This document shows positions 14,201 to 23,672 of a DNA stretch of 59,011 bases, in pieces (within the stretch, counting starts at the first letter, position 1; every line of letters begins with the position of its first letter). The stretch lies in contig JBNJGB010000040.1 of assembly GCA_051747385.1 (NCBI GenBank), positions 1 to 59,011 on the forward strand, given 5' to 3'. The notes beneath the pieces were generated by a model, which saw only the letters and a list, made by a program, of their open reading frames with translations, had not been told where the DNA came from and did not search any database. The stretch comes from JBNJGB01 sp051747385 (GTDB taxonomy: Bacteria > Myxococcota_A > UBA9042 > PHBI01 > JACKFB01). Position numbers and translations under genes: made by a program.

Positions 14201-16430
14201 GGACACGGACGGCGACGGGGAGGGCGACGCGTGCGACCCGGACGACGACGGTGACGGCATCGACGACGAGCTGGACGCCTGCCCGAAGCTCCCGCTGGCC
14301 GACGGCGAGGACGCGCACCCCGACCAGGACGGCGACGGGGTGGGCGACGCGTGCGACAGCGACGACGACGACGACGGGCTGGCCGACGCGGACGACAACT
14401 GCCCGCTCACGCCGAACGCGGACCAGGCGGACGCGGACGGTGACGGGGTGGGCGACGCGTGCGACGGCGACGCCGACGGCGACGGCCTGTCCGACGAGGA
14501 GGAGGCGGCCATCGGCTCGGACCCGCTCGTCGCGGATACGGACGGCGACGGCTTCGACGACCTGGAGGAGGTCGAGAGCGGGACGTCGCCCCTCCGCGCC
14601 GCGGACCATCCGGGTCACCGGCGGCCGGCCGACGCGGAGCTCGTGGGCGGCGGCTGCCAGGGCGGCTCCGGCGCCGCGCCGTGGTGGCTGGGGCTGGCGT
14701 TCCTCGCGCTCCTGCAGGCTCTGAGGTGGCGGCCCGGCTCGTCGCGGGGCGGGCGCCGGCGTCGCGCGACCACGGCGCTGTCCGTGCTCCTCGCCGTGCC
14801 GGCCACGCTCCCGGCCGCCGAGGCCCGCGCGGACGGACTCGACCTGAGCGGCTGGCGCCTGCACGAGGGCTCCGGGGACGGGATCGGCGTCCAGACGACC
14901 GACACCCTGAACCAGCTCGACTTCTCCCTGGGCGCCGCGTGGATGCACTCCGGCGACCTGGCCCGCCTGGCGTACGAGCGGGACGGGGACGACCGCGACC
15001 TGTCGGTCCTCGAGGGCGCCGAGACCCTGACCGTGTGGGGCGCCGTGGGCCTCGCCTCGGACCTCCAGCTCTCCCTGGAGCTCCCGACGGCCCTGTCCCT
15101 CACCGCGGGCGACGACTTCGACGCCGGCGCCGGCTCCCTGGGGAGCCAGGGCGTGGGCGACCTCTACGTGGACGTGAAGTACCGCATCCTCGACCGCTTC
15201 GAGGCGCCGCTCGGGCTGGCCCTGAGCGCCTTCGGGACGCTGCCGACCGGGGACCGGGATCAGCTCCGCGGGCACGGCGTGGCGACGGGCGGCGTCCGGG
15301 CGGTGGTCGACTGGGCCACCGGGCCGGTGCTCGTGGCGGGCAACGTGGGCTTCCACGGGCGACCGGAGCGGACCCGCCTGGGGCAGACCGTCGGCTCCTC
15401 GGTCGAGGCGGGCGGGCTGGTGCGCCTGAACCTGTGGCAGCGCTACCTGGGCACCTTCGCGATGGCGCGCGGCTCCGTGGGCCTGGCCGGCGACGACTCC
15501 AGCCCGGTGGAGGCCCTGGGCGGCCTCCAGTCCGAGGTGGCCGGGTTCCAGGCGCGCGTGGCGGCCGGGGCCGGGCTCAACGGGGACCTGGGCACCAGCG
15601 ATCTGCGGGTGTTGGCGTCGGTGGGCTACGGCGTCGGCGCGGCGAACGACCGGGACGGGGACGGCATCTCCGACGACGAGGACCGTTGCCCGAACCGGCC
15701 CGAGGACGTGGACGGCTTCGAGGACCTGGACGGGTGCCCGGACGACGACAACGACGGCGACGGCCGCCCCGACTCGGTGGACGAGTGCCCGATGCAGGCG
15801 GAGGATCTGGACGGCTTCGAGGATCACGACGGCTGCCCGGAGCGGGACAACGACGGCGACGGCCTCGAGGACTCCGTGGACGTCTGCCCGAACCAGGCCG
15901 AGGACCACGACGGGTTCGAGGACGAGGACGGCTGCCCGGACACGGACAACGACGGCGACGGCATCCCCGACGGCGTCGACGAGTGCCCGGCCCGGGCCGA
16001 GACGCCGAACGGCTTCCGGGACAGCGACGGCTGCCCGGACGACGAGCCCACCTACGTCTTCAAGGCCGACGAGCCCATCCGCTTCTACGACATCACCTTC
16101 GCCACGGGCAGCGCCCGGCTGAAGGGAAGCTCCGACGAGGTCCTGGCGGAGATCGTGGACTCGCTGAAGAAGCAGCCGGACGTGCGCGTCCGCATCGAGG
16201 GGCACACGGACTCCCGCGGCAGCGACGAGCGGAACCTCATCCTCAGCCAGCAGCGCGCGCTGACGGTCCTCAACCGCCTGGTGGAGGCCGGCGTCGCGAA
16301 GGAGCGACTCGAGTACGAGGGCTACGGCGAGACCCGACCCATCGCGGACAACGACACGCGGAATGGGCGCGGGCTCAACCGGCGCGTGGAGTTCCACGTC
16401 ATCGGCGGCGGCCCGCAGGCCGCACCGTAG
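11295..16430 (+). CDS. Giant thrombospondin type-3 repeat / OmpA-domain surface protein, likely two fused genes
   Basis: 1711 residues. Start ATG 11295, with signal peptide ending VWA-A near residue 34. Residues about 40-1085 are some 28 aspartate-rich calcium-binding TSP3 repeats (DGDGVxDxxDNCP...NxxQxDxDGDGxGDACD). Near residue 1121 comes GGGCQGG, a hydrophobic helix (PWWLGLAFLALLQAL) and arginines: a MYXO-CTERM-like C-terminal sorting signal. Directly after it is a second signal-peptide-like stretch (GGRRRRATTALSVLLAVPAT, then AAEARA), a beta-barrel-like domain (about 1180-1450), four more TSP3 repeats and an OmpA peptidoglycan-binding domain (about 1593-1705, IEGHTDSRGS). This order suggests that a secreted TSP3 protein and an OmpA-family outer-membrane protein now share one frame. 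The location is the outer membrane or surface. Confidence 0.85.
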   Translation: MCGDVWNSGSLRRVMAVMVAVVGVGLAQPVWAACTLLDPDSDDDGLCNSEDNCVFTANEDQVDTDGDGQGDACDSDDDGDGVDDDQDNCPLTPNSGQADVDGDGDGDACDSDDDGDGILDSNDVCPKVPDPGQEDNDGDGMGDACDDDDDGDNVLDEEDNCPFVANPEQTDTDGDGAGDACDPDDDDDGVDDGEDNCPLHANADQSDLDGDGLGDVCDDDVDGDGVPDDEDNCPTTANAGQGDSDGNGIGDACDSGDADDDGVADANDVCPNVPDPEQTDTDGDGKGDACDEDDDNDGVPDSGDNCPLTPNVEQANEDGDPLGDACDPDDDGDAVDDEEDNCRLVPNPDQVDTDGDGQGDACDPDDDGDGVADGEDNCPFVDNPGQADTDEDGAGDACDEDADGDGVANEDDNCALVPNEGQADTDEDGAGDACDSDDDGDEVPDGSDNCPLVANPEQADTDGDGAGDACDPDDDGDEVPDEEDNCPLVANAEQGDVDDDGAGDACDDDMDGDGVANEEDNCPATANADQKDLDQDGEGDVCDDYSDADKDEVVDDLDNCPTVPNPLQEDHDEDGRGDVCDLDDDGDGVADAEDNCPLTANPDQADLDGDGQGDACDGDVDGDGFPDGSDNCPTWPNPDQADTDDDGVGDACSEDADGDGIPDGDDLCPQTPDPGQVDTDGDGQGDACDEDDDNDGVSDVADNCPTKANFSQTDTDGDGAGDACDMDDDGDDVPDALDNCPKVANAGQADADQDGIGDACDSDMDQDDDGVQDGEDNCPLVSNPEQTDTDDDGEGDACDADDDGDGVEDDEDLCPKVADPDQVDTDEDGEGDACDPDADGDGVDNGDDVCPLVADAEQVDTDGDGEGDACDPDDDGDTVPDEDDNCPLTFNADQTDTDEDGVGDACDDLVDSDDDGVPDAADLCPDTPDAEQLDQDGDGVGDACDPDVDGDGVDDVDDLCPLVADAEQVDTDGDGEGDACDPDDDGDGIDDELDACPKLPLADGEDAHPDQDGDGVGDACDSDDDDDGLADADDNCPLTPNADQADADGDGVGDACDGDADGDGLSDEEEAAIGSDPLVADTDGDGFDDLEEVESGTSPLRAADHPGHRRPADAELVGGGCQGGSGAAPWWLGLAFLALLQALRWRPGSSRGGRRRRATTALSVLLAVPATLPAAEARADGLDLSGWRLHEGSGDGIGVQTTDTLNQLDFSLGAAWMHSGDLARLAYERDGDDRDLSVLEGAETLTVWGAVGLASDLQLSLELPTALSLTAGDDFDAGAGSLGSQGVGDLYVDVKYRILDRFEAPLGLALSAFGTLPTGDRDQLRGHGVATGGVRAVVDWATGPVLVAGNVGFHGRPERTRLGQTVGSSVEAGGLVRLNLWQRYLGTFAMARGSVGLAGDDSSPVEALGGLQSEVAGFQARVAAGAGLNGDLGTSDLRVLASVGYGVGAANDRDGDGISDDEDRCPNRPEDVDGFEDLDGCPDDDNDGDGRPDSVDECPMQAEDLDGFEDHDGCPERDNDGDGLEDSVDVCPNQAEDHDGFEDEDGCPDTDNDGDGIPDGVDECPARAETPNGFRDSDGCPDDEPTYVFKADEPIRFYDITFATGSARLKGSSDEVLAEIVDSLKKQPDVRVRIEGHTDSRGSDERNLILSQQRALTVLNRLVEAGVAKERLEYEGYGETRPIADNDTRNGRGLNRRVEFHVIGGGPQAAP

Positions 16431-16871
16431 CCACGGTCACCCGCCCGCGCGGGACCGGAGCGTCACCACGACCGCCGCGGTCCGCACCCGGGCCGACGGG
16501 TGACTCCGGTACTCGCCGGGCGGGTCCCTGACATCCGCGATTCGTGGGGGCGATCGCGGGTGTGCCGGGGAGTCGGCGGGAAGGTCCCGTCGACTCCCCT
16601 TCTCTGCTTCCGGGGTACCGGGAGAACGCCCGAAACGTGGACGTGGGCGTGGACGTGGTCGTGGTCGGCGCTTCGGGCACTCGCGCGGCGAACCGGGCGG
16701 CGGTGGCATGGGGACCGGCATCCCCTCGATGCACTCCCCGGCCATGAGCCGCGCCACGTCTGGCTGGAAGCCCGCCGTCCCGGGAAACGCGACGGGCACC
16801 TGGGACCGCGGGCGTCCCGCCCGCGCAGAGATGGGGCGGCGGTGCCGCCGCGCGCGCCCCGTCCGGCGGCG
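16431..16871. other. Intergenic stretch without recognised gene
   Basis: About 440 GC-rich bases between convergent genes. It contains a simple alternating tract rich in CGTGGA/CGTGGT around 16635-16665. Open frames here have low-complexity Pro/Arg composition and no family resemblance. No clear terminator hairpin with a T-tract was seen. Confidence 0.5.
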
Positions 16872-17075
16872 TCAGTCGAAGGCCTGGCCGGGCTTTGCGC
16901 CGAAGGCCTTGAGGATCTTCGCCAGGGGGCAGAAGCCGGTGAAGCTGGCCTGGAGCAGGTTCGCGCCCACGAAGGCCGTGAAGAACAGCCAGTAGACGTG
17001 GTGGATCTGCGACAGCAGCAGGCTGACGAGGATGAACGTGCCTGCGAAGGCCATGACAAGGCGATCGATGGGCAT
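16872..17075 (-). CDS. DUF2892 (YgaP-like) membrane protein
   Basis: 67 residues with two membrane helices (LVMAFAGTFILVSLLL, then VYWLFFTAFVGANLLQASF) and the family motif FTGFCPLAKILKAFG, in which the FCP cysteine is conserved. DUF2892 proteins are small inner-membrane proteins, often fused to or beside rhodanese domains, with an ill-defined role in sulfur or cyanide handling. Start ATG 17075 gives the compact family length. It stands alone here, with a divergent gene on the other side. Confidence 0.85.
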   Translation of the reverse strand: MPIDRLVMAFAGTFILVSLLLSQIHHVYWLFFTAFVGANLLQASFTGFCPLAKILKAFGAKPGQAFD

Positions 17076-17272
17076 GGGTACACTCCGTGTGCGTGTCGGT
17101 GACCGGCCCCGCGCCGTCCGCATCATCATGGCGCGCCAGGCCGCTCACGGAAAGGAAGAAGTCCGTCTCCGTGGCGCGCCATTCCCGGCGCGGGGCGTTG
17201 ACCGCCGGCGCGGCGGGTGGCCATCATCTGCGCGCGGAGCCGCCCGCCCGTCCACGTCACGCGAGGTCCCCC

Positions 17273-17839
17273 GTGTCCGCGAATGCGCCCTTTGCGCCGT
17301 TCCGCGCGTCCGAGCAGGGCGACGCCCTCGTGCTCGATCGCCCCCGCAGCCTCGGGGTGCTGGCATGGCGCACCGGGCTGTGGGGGGTCCTGCTGGCCCT
17401 GGCGGGGCTGATGGCGCTCATACCGTACGCGGCGATCACGCACGGCGCCGGGGTGACGGACCGGGTGCTCGCCGTAGCGCTGTTCGTCCCGCTGTGGCTC
17501 GTGTTCAGGCTGGTCCTCCTCGGATTCCGGATGGAGGGCGTGAGCCGGATCGAGGCCCGGCCGGATGGGCTCGTCGTCTCCAAGCGCGGGGCCCTGCGCC
17601 CGGATTCGACGACCGTGTCGCGGGAGGACCTCGAGGCCGTGACCGTCCGAGGTGGAGACCTCTCGTCCGGCGACGGCGTCCGGAGGTGGGTCCAGGTGTG
17701 GGCGCAGCGCCGTGGGGGGCCGGACGCCTGGGTGTACCTGGGCTGGCTCCACGGGGTGGCTGGGGAGCCGGCCGCCGAACACCCCGGCGTGGTGGCGCTC
17801 GCGGAGAGGCTGGGGCTGCCCGTCTCGGATCGGGAGTAG
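17273..17839 (+). CDS. Hypothetical membrane protein (188 aa)
   Basis: Two hydrophobic segments (roughly residues 31-53, WGVLLALAGLMALIPYAA, and 63-83, VLAVALFVPLWLVFRLVLLG) form a hairpin between a short N-terminal region and a cytosolic beta-rich C-terminal domain (residues 90-188), a layout like small bacterial PH-like membrane proteins. I use GTG 17273 because the frame upstream is low-complexity and Arg-rich. No family can be named. No operon partner: the preceding gene is divergent. Confidence 0.6.
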   Translation: MSANAPFAPFRASEQGDALVLDRPRSLGVLAWRTGLWGVLLALAGLMALIPYAAITHGAGVTDRVLAVALFVPLWLVFRLVLLGFRMEGVSRIEARPDGLVVSKRGALRPDSTTVSREDLEAVTVRGGDLSSGDGVRRWVQVWAQRRGGPDAWVYLGWLHGVAGEPAAEHPGVVALAERLGLPVSDRE

Positions 17840-18279
17840 TCGTCCGGGACGTGGGTGTCCGCCGCCACGCCGGGCAGGCCGTCGCCTCCGGGCCGTCCCC
17901 GGCGGTCCCTTCCCGAGCCACCGGCGCCGGCCGCGCTACGAGGTCCGGTCCCGAGTCCACGCCCGATGGGACCGGAACGCCTTGGCCGGTGAGCCCGACC
18001 ACGACCACGTCCCCGACCACGTTTCGCGGGCTCTCGGCGAGCCGTGAACCATGGACAGGCGTCGCCGCCGACGCCCGGTCAGTCGCCCCGGGCAGCGATC
18101 GGCCGCGGTGGATCCGCGCAGAGCTCCTGGCCGCACAATGCCGTCTCACACCATGGGTGCAGCGCAGAGGCGTCGGCACGGCGAAGCCCCCGAGCCCGGC
18201 GCGAGGACGGGAGCGGGGGCGGGCGGTCGACGGCCCCTCCCGGAGGAGGAGCCGCCGTCCACGTGCGATCGCGCAGGCT
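17840..18279. other. Intergenic stretch without recognised gene
   Basis: About 440 bases between convergent genes (a membrane protein and citrate synthase). It has a small region of alternating ACCACGACCACG and CGACCACG near 17995-18022. No gene or T-tract terminator recognised. Confidence 0.45.
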
Positions 18280-19569
18280 CTAGCCGCGCTTGTCGATGGG
18301 CACGTAGGGCCGCTCGGTCGGGCCCGTGTAGATCTGGCGCGGGCGGCTGATGGGGAGGCCCTGGGTGAGCCCCTCCTTCCACTGCGCGATCCAGCCGGGC
18401 AGGCGGCCGAGGGAGAACATCACCGTGAACATGTTGGTCGGGATGCCCATGGCCCGGTAGATGATGCCGCTGTAGAAGTCGACGTTCGGGTAGAGCTTCT
18501 TGTCGACGAAGTACGAGTCCTTCAGCGCGTGCTCCTCGAGCTTCCGCGCGATGTCCAGCAGCTCGTCCTTCTTCTGCATCTTGTCGAGGACGGAGGCCGC
18601 CTTGTCGCGCAGGATGTACGCGCGCGGGTCGTAGTTCTTGTAGACCCGGTGGCCGAAGCCCATCAGGCGGAAGCCGGAGTCCTTGTCCTTGGCCAGCTTG
18701 ACGTACTTGTCGACGTCGCCGCCGTCCTGCCGGATCTGCTCGAGCATCTCGAGGACGCGCTGGTTGGCGCCGCCGTGGAGCGGGCCCCACAGGGCGCTGA
18801 TGCCGGCGCTGATGGACGCGTAGAGGTTCGCCCGCGCGCTGCCGACGGTGCGGACGGTGGTCGTGGAGCAGTTCTGCTCGTGGTCCGCGTGGAGGATGAG
18901 GAGCAGGTCGAGGACCTTCGCCACCTCGGCGTCGACCTCGTAGGGCTCCGTGGGGAACGCGAACATCATCTCGAGCAGCCGCGCCGCGTAGCCGCGGGCG
19001 TTGTTCGGATAGATGTAGGGCTGCCCCAGGGACTGCTTGTAGCTGAAGGCCGCGATGGTGGGCAGCTTGGCCATCAGCCGGATGGAGTCCAGCCGGATCT
19101 GGTCGGGATCCAGCGGATCCTTCTCGTTCTGGTAGAAGGTGGACAGGGCCTGGACCACCGCCGAGAGGATCGCCATGGGGTGGGCGTCCGGCGGGAAGGC
19201 CCGGAACATGGGCTTGAGCTGCTCGTGGAGCAGGCTGTGCTTCGTGAGCGACTCCTCGAATTCGTCGAATTCGCTCTTCGTCGGGAGCCTGCCCTCGGTC
19301 ATCAGGTAGCAGGTCTCGAGGAACGACGAGTTCTCCGCGATCTCCGTGATGGGATAGCCGCGGTAGCGGAGGACGCCCTCCTCGCCGTTGATGAACGTGA
19401 TGTCGCTCTGGCAGGCGCCGGTGTTGACGAAGCCCGGATCGACCGTGATGTAGCCGGTCTCCTTCCGGAACTTGCCGAGCACCAGCCCCTTCTCGCCCTC
19501 GCTTCCCGTGATGACGTCGATGTCGAGGGACTTGCCGTTGTCGAGTGTCAGTGTGGCCGTGTCGCCCAT
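18280..19569 (-). CDS. gltA: Citrate synthase
   Basis: Condenses oxaloacetate and acetyl-CoA to citrate, the entry step of the TCA cycle, in the cytosol. 429 residues, the size of the hexameric type II (GltA) enzymes. The N-terminal beta domain carries ATLTLDNGKSLDIDVITG; catalytic elements are the histidine in WGPLHGGANQ, the histidine in MGFGHRVYKNYDPRA, and the aspartate in NVDFYSGIIYRAMG. The C-terminus ends in a basic IDKRG tail. ATG 19569 is preceded by a strong GGAAGGAGG. It is a single-gene unit with a 618-base divergent spacer upstream. Confidence 0.98.
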   Translation of the reverse strand: MGDTATLTLDNGKSLDIDVITGSEGEKGLVLGKFRKETGYITVDPGFVNTGACQSDITFINGEEGVLRYRGYPITEIAENSSFLETCYLMTEGRLPTKSEFDEFEESLTKHSLLHEQLKPMFRAFPPDAHPMAILSAVVQALSTFYQNEKDPLDPDQIRLDSIRLMAKLPTIAAFSYKQSLGQPYIYPNNARGYAARLLEMMFAFPTEPYEVDAEVAKVLDLLLILHADHEQNCSTTTVRTVGSARANLYASISAGISALWGPLHGGANQRVLEMLEQIRQDGGDVDKYVKLAKDKDSGFRLMGFGHRVYKNYDPRAYILRDKAASVLDKMQKKDELLDIARKLEEHALKDSYFVDKKLYPNVDFYSGIIYRAMGIPTNMFTVMFSLGRLPGWIAQWKEGLTQGLPISRPRQIYTGPTERPYVPIDKRG

Positions 19570-20187
19570 GTTCGCCTCCTTCCCGGGCTCCGATGCCACG
19601 TGGAGACGACCCGGTCCATCACCGTCGGGCCCGAGCCGTGCGCCGCGTGTTCGCACGTTCGCGTCATGCAACGGGCGTACCGGGCAGCCGTGGAGGCGGC
19701 AGGTGCAGCAGCCACGGGAGCCGGAGCCCGCGGGGGCTCCTCCGGTACCGGTGCGAGGTGCCCCTGAAATGCGTTCGGGGTGTGCGAATCGACACAGACG
19801 GGGCGACCCGCCACGCTCGCTTCCGCCGCCCGGACGTCCGGCGGATCGACGAGCAGCGCGCCCGAACGGAGGGCAGCTGTCCCGCGGCGCATCATGCTCG
19901 GTCCCGCGCCCGGCGCGCGCTCGGGACGGACGCATGGTGGAGCGGAGTCATCTCCGCACGTCGTGCGAGCCGGGCGGGTCGTCCGCGACCGCGGGGCGAG
20001 GCGAATCGCCTCGCGGAACGGGCCTTGGTCCGCGGGCTCTCCCCCTCGTCGCAGAGCAGTGTTTCGTGGCACTCGGTGACGCGTAACCGGCGGCCCGGAT
20101 CGGGTTTGCGGACGCGCCGGGCCATGGCGTACAAAGCCAGGGTTCGGGCGAGGGCGCACGGGGGCGACTCGCGACAGTGGAGAGGCG
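19570..20187. other. Divergent intergenic region between gltA and the EGF-repeat gene
   Basis: About 620 bases that must hold the promoters of gltA (leftward) and of the EGF-repeat lipoprotein (rightward). I could not point to convincing -35/-10 boxes. Open frames within it are Arg-rich and not protein-like. Confidence 0.5.
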
Positions 20188-23100
20188 ATGATGGTTCGAG
20201 TCGGTTCCTTCGGGCGGAGCCCGGCGACGTGGGTTGCCGCGGTCGGTGCGGCGCTCGCGTTGGTGGCCTGTGGTGGCGGGGGAGCGGGGGATGACGGGTG
20301 CGACTCGTGCTCGCCCCACGCTCGCTGCGAGGAGAGAACCGGGGGCGGCTCCGCGTGCGTGTGCCGCGAGGGCTTCACCGGGGACGGGCGGACCTGCGAG
20401 AACGTGGACGAATGTGCCGCCGGGACCCACGGCTGCGACGCCCTGGCCACGTGCACGGACTCCATCGGCGGCTACGCGTGCGAGTGCGCCGAGGGCTACG
20501 AGGGGGACGGGCGAAGCTGCGCGGACGTGGACGAGTGCGCCGAGGGGCTTCACGACTGCGGGCCGAAGGCGGTCTGCGACAACACGCCCGGGGGCTTCGA
20601 GTGCGCCTGCGCCGAGGGCTACGAGGGCGACGGCGAGGTCTGCAAGGACGTGGACGAGTGCGCCGAGGGCCTGGACGACTGCGCCCCGGAGGCCGCGTGC
20701 ACGAACACGAGCGGGGGCTACGAGTGCACGTGCCCCGAGGGTTACGAGGGCGACGGGACCGCCTGCACGGACGTGGACGAGTGCGCGGAGGGCCTGGACG
20801 ACTGCGCCGACGCGGCCACGTGCACCAACACCGAGGGAGGCTGGGACTGCGGCTGCCCGGAGGGCTACGAGGGCGACGGCGAGGTCTGCACGGACGTGGA
20901 CGAGTGCGCCGAGGGCCTGGACGATTGCGCGGAGCAGGCGACGTGCACGAACACCGACGGGGGCTTCGAGTGCGCCTGCGACGCGGGCTGGAGCGGNNNN
21001 NNNNNNNNNNNNNNNNNNNNNNNNNNNNNNNNNNNNNNNNNNNNNNNNNNNNNNNNNNNNNNNNNNNNNNNNNNNNNNNNNNNNNNNNNNNNNNNNTGAC
21101 GGGACGGCGTGCACGGACGTGGACGAGTGCGCCGAGGGCCTGGACGACTGCGCGGAGCAGGCGACGTGCACGAACACCGACGGGGGCTTCGAGTGTACGT
21201 GTGACGCGGGCTGGAGCGGCGACGGGACGGCCTGCGAGGACGTGGACGAGTGTGCGGCGGGCCTAGACGACTGCGCGGAGCAGGCGACGTGCACGAACAC
21301 CGACGGGGGCTTCGAGTGCGCCTGCGACGCGGGCTGGAGCGGTGACGGGACGGCGTGCACGGACGTGGACGAGTGCGCCGAGGGCCTGGACGACTGCGCG
21401 GAGCAGGCGACGTGCACGAACACCGACGGGGGCTTCGAGTGCGCCTGCCTCGCCGGGTTCGTGGGCGACGGGACCACGTGCGAGGATGTGGACGAGTGCG
21501 CGGCGGGCCTGGACGACTGCGCGGAGCACGCGACGTGCACGAACACGGGCGGGGGGTTCGAGTGCGAGTGCGACTCCGGCTGGGCCGGCGACGGGACGGT
21601 CTGCGAGAACGTCGACGAGTGCGCTGAGGGCACCGACGACTGCGATCCGAACGCCACCTGTACGGACACTACGGGGGGCTGGGTCTGTGCCTGTGAGGAC
21701 GGCTTCGAGGGTGACGGGACGATCTGCGAGGACGTGGACGAGTGCGCCCTGGAGATCGACGACTGCGACGTCCACTCCACCTGCGACAACACGGACGGCG
21801 GCTTCGACTGCCTCTGCAAGGAGGGCTACGAGGACACGGCCGAGGGGTGCGCGAACGTCGACGAGTGCGCCGAGGGGCTGGACGACTGCGACCCGCACGC
21901 CAAGTGCGAGGACACCATCGGCAGCTATCACTGCACGTGCGAGGACGGCTGGGCCGGCGACGGGAAGAGCTGTGCGGACGTGAACGAGTGCGCCCTGGAG
22001 ACCGACGACTGCGATCCGAACGCCACGTGCACGAACACCGTGGGGTCCTGGGAGTGCGCCTGCGACGAGGGCTTCGAGGGCGACGGGACCACCTGCGACG
22101 ACGTGGACGAGTGCGCTCTGGAGACCGACGACTGCGATCCGAACGCCACCTGTACGAACACGCCCGGAAGCTGGGAGTGCACCTGCGACTCCGGCTGGGC
22201 CGGCGACGGGACGGTCTGCGAGAACGTCGACGAGTGCGCCGAGGGCCTCGACGACTGCGACGTCCACGCGACGTGCACGGACACGCCCGGAAGCTGGGAG
22301 TGTGCCTGCCACGAGGGCTTCGTCGGCGACGGGACGACCTGCGACGACGTGGACGAGTGCGCCGAGGGGCTGGACGACTGCGACCCGAACGCCATCTGCA
22401 CGAACACGCCCGGAAGCTGGGAATGCGCGTGCCAGGACGGCTACGAGGGCGATGGACAGAGCTGCGAGCTGATCACCCACGGCGTCGTGGGCGCGCGGAC
22501 GCAGACGGACCCGGCGCGCTGGGCGGACGGCAGCTACGCCGAGGCCTGCCACGCCTATCGCTATCCCGGGCTGCCCTACGTCTACGAGGGGAGCACCGGC
22601 GACGGCTGGTACACGATCAAGCCTCACCCGGACGAGCCGGCGTTCGAGGTGGAGTGCGACATGACCACCGACGGTGGCGGCTGGACCGGCGTCACGCCGA
22701 CCATCGCGTATGACCGCTTCGGGGCGACGATCCAGACGCTCGTCGGGAGCGGGTGTACGTTCAACTCCAAGAGACCGGAGGGTCACGTGGCGGGGAACAT
22801 CCTCTGCCGGTACCAGGTGGACATCGGCTTCGAATACGACGCCATCCGCGTGGACATGACGATCATGGCCCGCACGGGCGGGGGCTCGCACACGTCCGAC
22901 CTGCACCGCTACTCCGGCGGGTGGGGCAAGAACTACTGCAACTCGTGTCGCGGCGACTTCGTGGTCGGCAGCCCGGAGAACGGCAGCCCGGTCATCAGCC
23001 TGGGGCAGGCCAGGGGCGCGACGAAGTGCGCGGCTGTCGCGAGCTACAACAACGGGGAGACCATCGGGTTCAGCGGCCTGCAGCGCAGCACGGCGCGGTC

Positions 23101-23311
23101 CCGGACCCTTCGCATGGAGTTCGGCGAACAGTGTGTCCAGGACGAGGGCTGGCGGTGGGACTCGGGCTACGCCTGGGTCCGTGACGACAGCGTGGTGACG
23201 GCCACGGTCGGATCCGCCGGGCCGGGCCCGGGCGAGCAGGGCGACGCGCCAGCGACGTCGGGGTCCGGGTGGGCCCCGGTGGATCGATGCGTGGCGGCCC
23301 CGGCGCGATGA
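20188..23311 (+). CDS. EGF-repeat surface lipoprotein with fibrinogen-like C-terminal domain (contains assembly gap)
   Basis: A signal peptide ending LALVACGGG gives a lipoprotein cysteine. Then come calcium-binding EGF modules of about 41 residues (DVDECAEGLDDC...CTNTxGGFECxCxxGW.GDGxxC): six before the gap at 20997-21096 and eleven after. The C-terminal 270 residues start with a fibrinogen-like block (GDGWYTIKPHPDEPAFEVEC, then DMTTDGGGWTGV), as in bacterial GGGWT proteins. The frame before the gap is one off from the frame after it only because 100 N were inserted; the true gap length must be a multiple of three. TGA at 23309-23311 ends the frame, with a low-complexity Ala/Gly/Pro tail that may be out of frame. 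Location: cell surface; adhesion or calcium-dependent binding is inferred. Confidence 0.82.
20997..21096. other. 100-base scaffold gap inside EGF repeats
   Basis: Exactly 100 N. The sequence before ends GGCTGGAGCGG and after begins TGACGGGACGG. The same junction occurs uninterrupted at 21332-21349 (GAGCGGTGACGGGACGG), so the true gap could be zero or any multiple of the 123-base EGF unit. Confidence 0.95.
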
Positions 23312-23571
23312 GGGACTCCATGCAGATGGTGCTCCACGATCTGCCGTGTCGCGAGCCGATCTCGTCGAGCAGCGGTTACACGTCCGGAGATCCCTGGAAC
23401 CCTCACGGAGGCTGCGGCAGGAGCGCATCCAGCTGGACGTGGAACGTCACCCTCGAGGGCGGCTTCGGCCCTCCGATCATGCAGTTCCACCCGCGCTCGC
23501 TCCACGCCGACCGCTGCGTGGACGGCGGGGACACCTCCGACCTCCATCGCTTGGAGATCCTCGTGCGATGA
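23308..23571 (+). CDS. Possible out-of-frame C-terminus of the EGF/fibrinogen-like protein, or coupled small gene (87 aa)
   Basis: ATG 23308 overlaps the stop of the EGF gene by four bases (ATGA). The product has several cysteines, tryptophans and a clean end (GDTSDLHRLEILVR), which looks like the C-terminal beta-strands of a fibrinogen-like or lectin-like domain rather than random frame. Two readings are possible. A frameshift (real or assembly) near 23210-23300 has cut the true C-terminus from the large protein, or a small coupled gene follows it. No signal peptide is present in the short form, which favours the first. Confidence 0.4.
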   Translation: MRDSMQMVLHDLPCREPISSSSGYTSGDPWNPHGGCGRSASSWTWNVTLEGGFGPPIMQFHPRSLHADRCVDGGDTSDLHRLEILVR

Positions 23572-23672
23572 CCCGTGCGCGTCCCCGACGGGCGACCGGC
23601 CTCGAACGCTGGTAGCATGGGGGCCCGACGCCATCCCTCTCCCACTCGCGGGATCCCCCGACCCCGGGAGCC

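Noticed and set aside
16437..16799. Minus-strand frame with Pro/Arg repeats
   Set aside because: Low-complexity translation of alternating CGTGGA/CCACGT sequence; no start signal or family resemblance.
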